DNA from: a virus
Length of the DNA stretch: 64,000 nucleotides
Reading direction: 5' to 3' (one strand)
Virus record (IMG/VR): IMGVR_UViG_3300039098_000035
Location: 1-64,000 of that record
A program made the translations under genes and the position numbers. How positions within the stretch are numbered: position 1 is the stretch's first letter; every line of letters begins with the position of its first letter. Shown here piece after piece: positions 62,301-64,000 of this stretch. The notes beneath the pieces are model-generated. The model had not been told where the DNA came from, searched no databases, and saw nothing but the letters and a program-made list of their open reading frames with translations.

Positions 62301-64000
62301 GTACCTAGAGGTTCATATATTGCAGCATGGTTATGAGATATGTCCGCATAATCAGCGTCATGATCGTGAGACAATAATGAGTATAGTCCACTATGGTCTC
62401 CCCAACCATAGGCTGTGTCCCAGTTAGTTACTCCACCTTCTAATACACCTATAGCATCTTCATTAGCTTCTATGAAATCAGCGATTTCTCCAAGCGTGTC
62501 TAATAATGCAGGTGCATCCCCTAGAATGGCAGCAATCTCATCACCGATTTCAGTTGTAATTTGTGCCGCAGTCCTTCCTCCTAAATCTCCAACAGTAGTT
62601 GTATCTGCTAGGTAAGGATGAGTATGTATAAGAGCAAACTTGGCATCGGCCGCAGCTTGAGTATACTTATCTAGGTCCGTGATATCAGACTCAGTCCATG
62701 TTAGAGCTAAGACTTCTGCTTGAGTATATAAACTAGGTTTACCAGTTACATCAGTCCATGCAGGTACCCAAGTATCTGCTCTATAAGGATGAGTATGGAT
62801 TAATGCATACTTAGCATCAGCTTCAATCTCAGTATAATATCTATCATCATGAAGATGTGTAGTAGCTGAGTAATCAGAAGGATCAAATGAACCTGCATGC
62901 CATACTTTATTGGTCCCTACAAAGAAATCACCGTTTTCAAGTACTACAGCCTGTGTTGATACAGGATCATGGCTTGTAAATGTAAACGTAGTATTATACA
63001 ATCCTCCTGGACTAGCATCATCATGATATTCAAACTTAAAGATACCCCATTGGGTAGGTGTTGCGCGGTCACTAAACTTAATACCTACGCTTCCGGTACT
63101 TGTTGTTTTATGTAAGAATAGTGGAAGTTCTTCAGTACTTACTATATTCAACATTCCTGACATTGTATCTCCTGCCAATAGTACATAGGGATGAGTATGT
63201 ATAAGAGCAAACTTGGCATCGGCCGCAGCTTGAGTATACTTATCTAGGTCCGTGATATCAGACTCAGTCCATGTTAGAGCTAAGACTTCTGCTTGAGTAT
63301 ACTTATCTAGGTCCGTGATATCTGCTTCGACATGAGTATGTACTATAGGTGCGTACACTGTACTAAGCCCACTGATTAAACTAGTTACTTCAGCTTGGGT
63401 ATACTTATCTAGGTCCGTGATATCAGACTCAGTCCATGTTAGAGCTAAGACTTCTGCTTGAGTATACTTATCTAGGTCCGTGATATCAGACTCAGTCCAT
63501 GTAAGTGCTAAGACTTCTGCTTGAGTATACTTATCTAAATCAGTTATTTGGGATTCTGTAATACTAATACCTGTAGACTTATCCCATGCTATAAATACAG
63601 GGTCTGTTTCAGTTACTATATATGCTTGTAAATCTGTTATTTGCGATTCCGTTATAGTTATACCTGTACTTTTATCCCAGGCTATAAAGATAGGATCTGT
63701 TTCATCAGGAAATGCTAGGTCTGTTATCTGTGCCATAACAATACTGATACCGGTACTTTTATCCCATGCACTAAATATAGGGTCTGTCTCAGTAAATGAA
63801 GTTAGGTACCCTCCATCTCCATGATCGCCCCAGCCATAGGCTGTGTCCCAGTTAGTACTGTTGGTTAACATAGCATCTACTTCAGCTTGCGTATACTTAT
63901 CTAATCCAACAATCTGTGCAGAAGGTATTTCAGTTATAGGAATACTCTGCATTAAATTAACTATCTGTCCTTCAGTAAAATCAACATAGTCTTCATTAGT
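53345..64000 (-). CDS. giant tail fiber with S74 chaperone, 5' partial
   Basis: The frame is open to the right edge (TNEDYVDFTEGQIVNL continues before the first internal ATG at 63952), so the true start is outside; 3,551 residues are visible. Near the N-terminal side lie repeats of ITDLDKYTQAEVLALTW. Next are NWDTAYGWGDH and HTHPYLPLVGGTLTG modules, then many NVGIGTDNPSRKLH-type repeats typical of beta-helical fibers. The last 150 residues are a peptidase S74 intramolecular chaperone with SDITRKKDIN; the Ser and the Lys five positions later (about visible residues 3400 and 3405) fit its self-cleaving dyad. It forms a trimeric fiber that binds the host and trims its own C-terminus after folding. 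Confidence 0.93.
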   Translation of the reverse strand, partial: TNEDYVDFTEGQIVNLMQSIPITEIPSAQIVGLDKYTQAEVDAMLTNSTNWDTAYGWGDHGDGGYLTSFTETDPIFSAWDKSTGISIVMAQITDLAFPDETDPIFIAWDKSTGITITESQITDLQAYIVTETDPVFIAWDKSTGISITESQITDLDKYTQAEVLALTWTESDITDLDKYTQAEVLALTWTESDITDLDKYTQAEVTSLISGLSTVYAPIVHTHVEADITDLDKYTQAEVLALTWTESDITDLDKYTQAAADAKFALIHTHPYVLLAGDTMSGMLNIVSTEELPLFLHKTTSTGSVGIKFSDRATPTQWGIFKFEYHDDASPGGLYNTTFTFTSHDPVSTQAVVLENGDFFVGTNKVWHAGSFDPSDYSATTHLHDDRYYTEIEADAKYALIHTHPYRADTWVPAWTDVTGKPSLYTQAEVLALTWTESDITDLDKYTQAAADAKFALIHTHPYLADTTTVGDLGGRTAAQITTEIGDEIAAILGDAPALLDTLGEIADFIEANEDAIGVLEGGVTNWDTAYGWGDHSGLYSLLSHDHDADYADISHNHAAIYEPLGTLHDDRYYTETEIDSLLTSSGNWDTAYGWGDHSGLYSLLSHDHDKYEFNKTGWDYQPDLEVSCVDATRTFTITFNSVEDYWINSVKVTKQIGSESVVFDDTEGLKFFYYTTAGLIASDSAWTFNLTKALVAYGLWDATNKEMILLGPEWHGWMMDDRDHEMEHLTYGTRYSSGFAVTTLTTTTIKVDPGVMYDEDLRLTLGENIGVTQTLDALVAPILYRNADGDIRKIAGTTATCYLNTQPQVNLNTAGVWSLEDVSNNKYFVYWLVITNDSNDSAVIWMPGQYEGDNLTDAKALNDLSTLETGALEMQEFIILGRLLMKAGNGSYTIEEFETYRSDKVSSAVVSIGDHIHDDRYYTEVELDAALLLKSDEHSHPYLPLIGGTLTGDIELGTNSLKFLAVNNTIDFLKINYEASGATFSWFHRYTGELTGNENGYEIHSSTNRALRITQDGIVSFDSTPKVGVVALVKTDDSRLSDNRDPNAHTHVEADITDLDKYTQAEVDTLLTGYEETHSHPYLPLVGGTLTGALTIDGGSTASTGILGIRQSGDTLADGIAITSSHGTSHRIWKDAAGALNFGPTGLPSAFKQDILGNLDIAGSINIPSGDHLQWQSGNARIGETGYDLYFSTWTGSALTEKMRILSNGNIGIGTASPTKNLEVYGANARIVVSHNAYDVGEVGYVFRHRLNPGSGVGDKTAIISKGVDSHGLSDLHFVVDSATDYDEFTLASDTKMIIKNDGKIGIGTIVPLALLHIKNETLDNSVFKSMLTIGSNENSESPQTSFDETKPSYGITFRRDWNSDGKQATLAGIYASGHGGYRGGLVFRTKDNTTSNGVPDVTALFIAPSGIADFAFTPTVNAVAVSLVGHTHVVADLTDWSDLWVDVTGDTMTGDLTIETKLFVGTGDMHTNRAAHINGTLRVGPYSATTDIDYIDLIPGGTDSVIQTSNDGTMAIKNLDTATGTLSLWTNALERLTVAHDGKVGIGTNAPNELLEIKNGSIKIWTDDTYDYALTLGRDGVYPAIYGDAVIRIMQRMEIWGSSNGYYFDVRNAAGAVDAKIDGAGDSYVNALANNFGIGTSSPSTKLHAISAQAGKPVLTLQNTNAAGYSAIHFKHTSNTHAGHIGYAGTGTALNDVMFIGSIGAYPLVFTTSDTEKMRIATSGNVGIGTDNPSRKLHIYEDSSGGSAHTYTDLLIESSEYAMITLLTPNTGKGYYGFADPEDSYVAGMYYAHATNELSFDVNNTLALRIDSDGIADFVNTPTIDGTAVSLVGHTHASDDTNTYVDSITLADRVVTLGRSGALADLTLDLSTQVVNKIRLTGRSKTYKIFSVNKTGSQHRILHGRILSSNNYAATDRSDVHLMLGFYNENWAANAYQLGQDNAYPVYFSLYDTGTNFEGFITMSNYTDNAVLTLDMLNLITITMIEEAPTGDLLYNSETSENFILDSSNYDSYALPLVGGTLTGALTIDDAILQINTGSEDDEVFFNLKYNDNDAYQLFLKQTVSSGVVRYNFSMINVDTVYDDVLVLDRGKVGIGTTDPEYTLHVDGQIKITNANGGAWNDGLIIEDATGWAATVYARGTAAKMFTGLRDETDDYIWMAPVYDNTGTNLTPPRDDTVLLVDEDAQDIKIFLPTQFGQGVRMYDSLRIGDIVIPNATAQWGVGGTTTGCIVIELPNTVAMYDMMTITIDTYEYTTNTHSTYTMSGHNWTTSTWYNYSVIGSGNNIDEVQLGVTPGGRHCIIIGTVSKSWSYGRVAVTKVISHPTYDSQNWEGSWNVSQVTDLTGYTALTGNIAKAIFHEGNFLAGTDYLTSVAWGDLTGTQPDPVAHTHNYLSQIAGGALDVDADNGTGLYPGSTGTWTNKGPAGNNAGALLSINTHPGNYFSQLWFDTAGGEFYARHANAVLPTTTWNKILTSANIGTYALEDDHDASAVTAALIVNWDLAYGWGDHGVEGYLTGVAWGDLTGTQPDPVAHTHAYLPLAGGTMTGDLTFDTDAEIVHNTDSNYMKYRVYSDDNYGIGMVSGLSFGAINNDWAMTFTFNDDADRGFLWRDTNHSTSQGAMALSTGGKLTVAHSLRVGYGTSDTAVPGATYDLDISGDALIGGNIVVSEDVTIAGMLNAHLYSYEGGVRKIVNPKGGLLNTAVSNIDGAIRIKLPQKGESNTMLRMVVDVYNYAHDTSFTVTLGGYLHAAPSWTNTFAIFESTDAMNITRQVHFALDASNYGVIYIGDVDATEEWDYSIVSVRELLLGHSGDDNVAWMDALSISYVTSIGTDTIEISETGTQLDAGTLEGHAANYFQPLLDKAAVQNLLDLTTTNNSGSMPVNDVVRNTIGYASSFPSGDFDNFSNTDGGLYAGVYSSSWVHEIYGDFRTGHMAVRGKNNGTWMDWLEVLDMGNFDDYALPLTGGAVTGETTFADKIGIGTTSPQNSLELVNASGETGLRLRSNYASVGSNATIGFRLSTTVVGENYAEITAYRTNDPASTATDLLFKTRDGTSIEERMRLTSTGILYVGGSIIADDSLYINYDQSDDNAVVFFGDVASAVAHFLKFDATEQVFYFSDELEIGGYTAWHANNFDPDDYLTDTGLTVFTVPAGQLGSQASEINTLQIKQATASTDAMITFHVGGDYALHFGLDGTTNDLFVGGWSMGVNKYKIFHEGNFVAGTDYQAPLVADTDYQTPQTTLAGYGITDAFDGAFSSLTGTPTTLAGYGITDGEYSLTEAKIETALTNVTFGDGYMQANTYLQTMQFRTSTKGTLTAPAYRFSGDADTGMFFPSLDQLAFSAGGVEMIRLIEGTTPSQRITVSANIDASNTALMLGLSTTEYFGYLFSYRVYRNAEYSLSDITRKKDINRIQLDNNLEINPSIAGYVEGKDGTMFRQIELLFEQLNIYTFNYNDDEADDLKIGVMAQEIEIILKDHPVLLAMLVSRELVTDRDGTNEREDITIRTDNIATLKTVMIKHLQSKVKKLEDKHNRMVELLISKGLITQEEGEDL
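62172..62240. repeat. 69-bp exact direct repeat (copy 1; copy 2 at 62358-62426)
   Basis: The 69 bases recur exactly 186 bases later within the tail-fiber gene, encoding NWDTAYGWGDHSGLYSLLSH-type modules. Identity at DNA level implies recent duplication. Confidence 0.85.
62616..62728. repeat. 113-bp exact direct repeat (copy 1; copy 2 at 63189-63301)
   Basis: The 113 bases are identical to 63189-63301, offset by 573. They encode ALTWTESDITDLDKYTQAAA and neighbouring His-rich turns of the fiber. Such repeats can expand or contract the fiber by recombination. Confidence 0.9.
63220..63545. repeat. 63-bp tandem repeats in the fiber gene
   Basis: The unit encoding the 21-residue motif ITDLDKYTQAEVLALTWTESD occurs repeatedly, broken once by SGLSTVYAPIVHTH-coding sequence. 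Copies are nearly identical in DNA. Confidence 0.8.

Noticed and set aside
63220-63545. CRISPR-like array
   Set aside because: The units are contiguous coding repeats of a tail fiber without unique spacers.

Overview
This window is an internal piece of a tailed-phage genome (podovirus-like gene content). Genes run off both edges: a small gene at the left and a huge tail fiber at the right. The DNA is AT-rich. Ribosome binding sites are strong AGGAGG boxes, and most genes overlap by ATGA or TAATG. TGA is used throughout as a stop, so the genetic code is the standard bacterial one. Several promoters match TTGACA-N16/17-(TG)nTATAAT. These traits suggest a low-GC Gram-positive or Mycoplasmatota-type host that reads TGA as stop, such as Bacillota or Acholeplasma/Izemoplasma relatives. 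This host call is inference only.

Layout. (1) 1-5637, minus strand: a run of small genes, including a lipoprotein, membrane peptides and an HExxH protease, led by an SF3 (D5-like) helicase. It is driven by a near-perfect promoter at 5679-5706. (2) 5638-6533: a noncoding divergent hub with two sets of 9-bp tandem repeats and inverted repeats, a candidate origin and early-promoter region. (3) 6534-26470, plus strand: the early and replication arm. It starts with about 20 small, mostly unknown genes (HNH nuclease, HTH protein, radical-SAM enzyme, beta-sandwich lipoprotein). Next come a structured noncoding locus (12664-13186), SSB, a MoxR ATPase/RadC-JAB/metallopeptidase-VWA module, primase, an SSB-tailed protein, an SF2 helicase, family A DNA polymerase, a PD-(D/E)XK nuclease, an orphan Topo VI-A/Spo11-like protein and a Sak4-like RecA ATPase. 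(4) 26513-26551: a two-way terminator where the arms converge. (5) 26550-64000, minus strand: the virion arm, with an N4-gp56-type major capsid protein, a 22.8-kb gene for one 7,596-residue protein, a lipoprotein and a tail fiber of more than 3,550 residues with a C-terminal S74 chaperone. One Ig-like gene stands alone on the plus strand inside this arm.

The most striking element is the 7,596-residue protein. In one chain it carries a beta-like FED...GFKGG segment (about residues 5284-5316), a beta'-like catalytic DxDGD loop (D5782/D5784/D5786), and an upstream DnaQ-like exonuclease signature (D4068/E4070 and the HNGESFD motif at 4195-4201). Glycine-rich hydrophobic, membrane-type stretches lie near its N-terminus. 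I read it as a virion-packaged, injected single-chain RNA polymerase. The logic resembles N4 (virion RNAP, N4-type capsid, SSB) and crAss-like phages (giant virion two-barrel RNAP), but here it is one extreme fusion.

Working model (inference): the injected giant polymerase transcribes early genes from unrecognised promoters on the replication arm. Host-type sigma-A promoters drive the capsid gene, the giant gene itself, the left helicase operon and the noncoding RNA.
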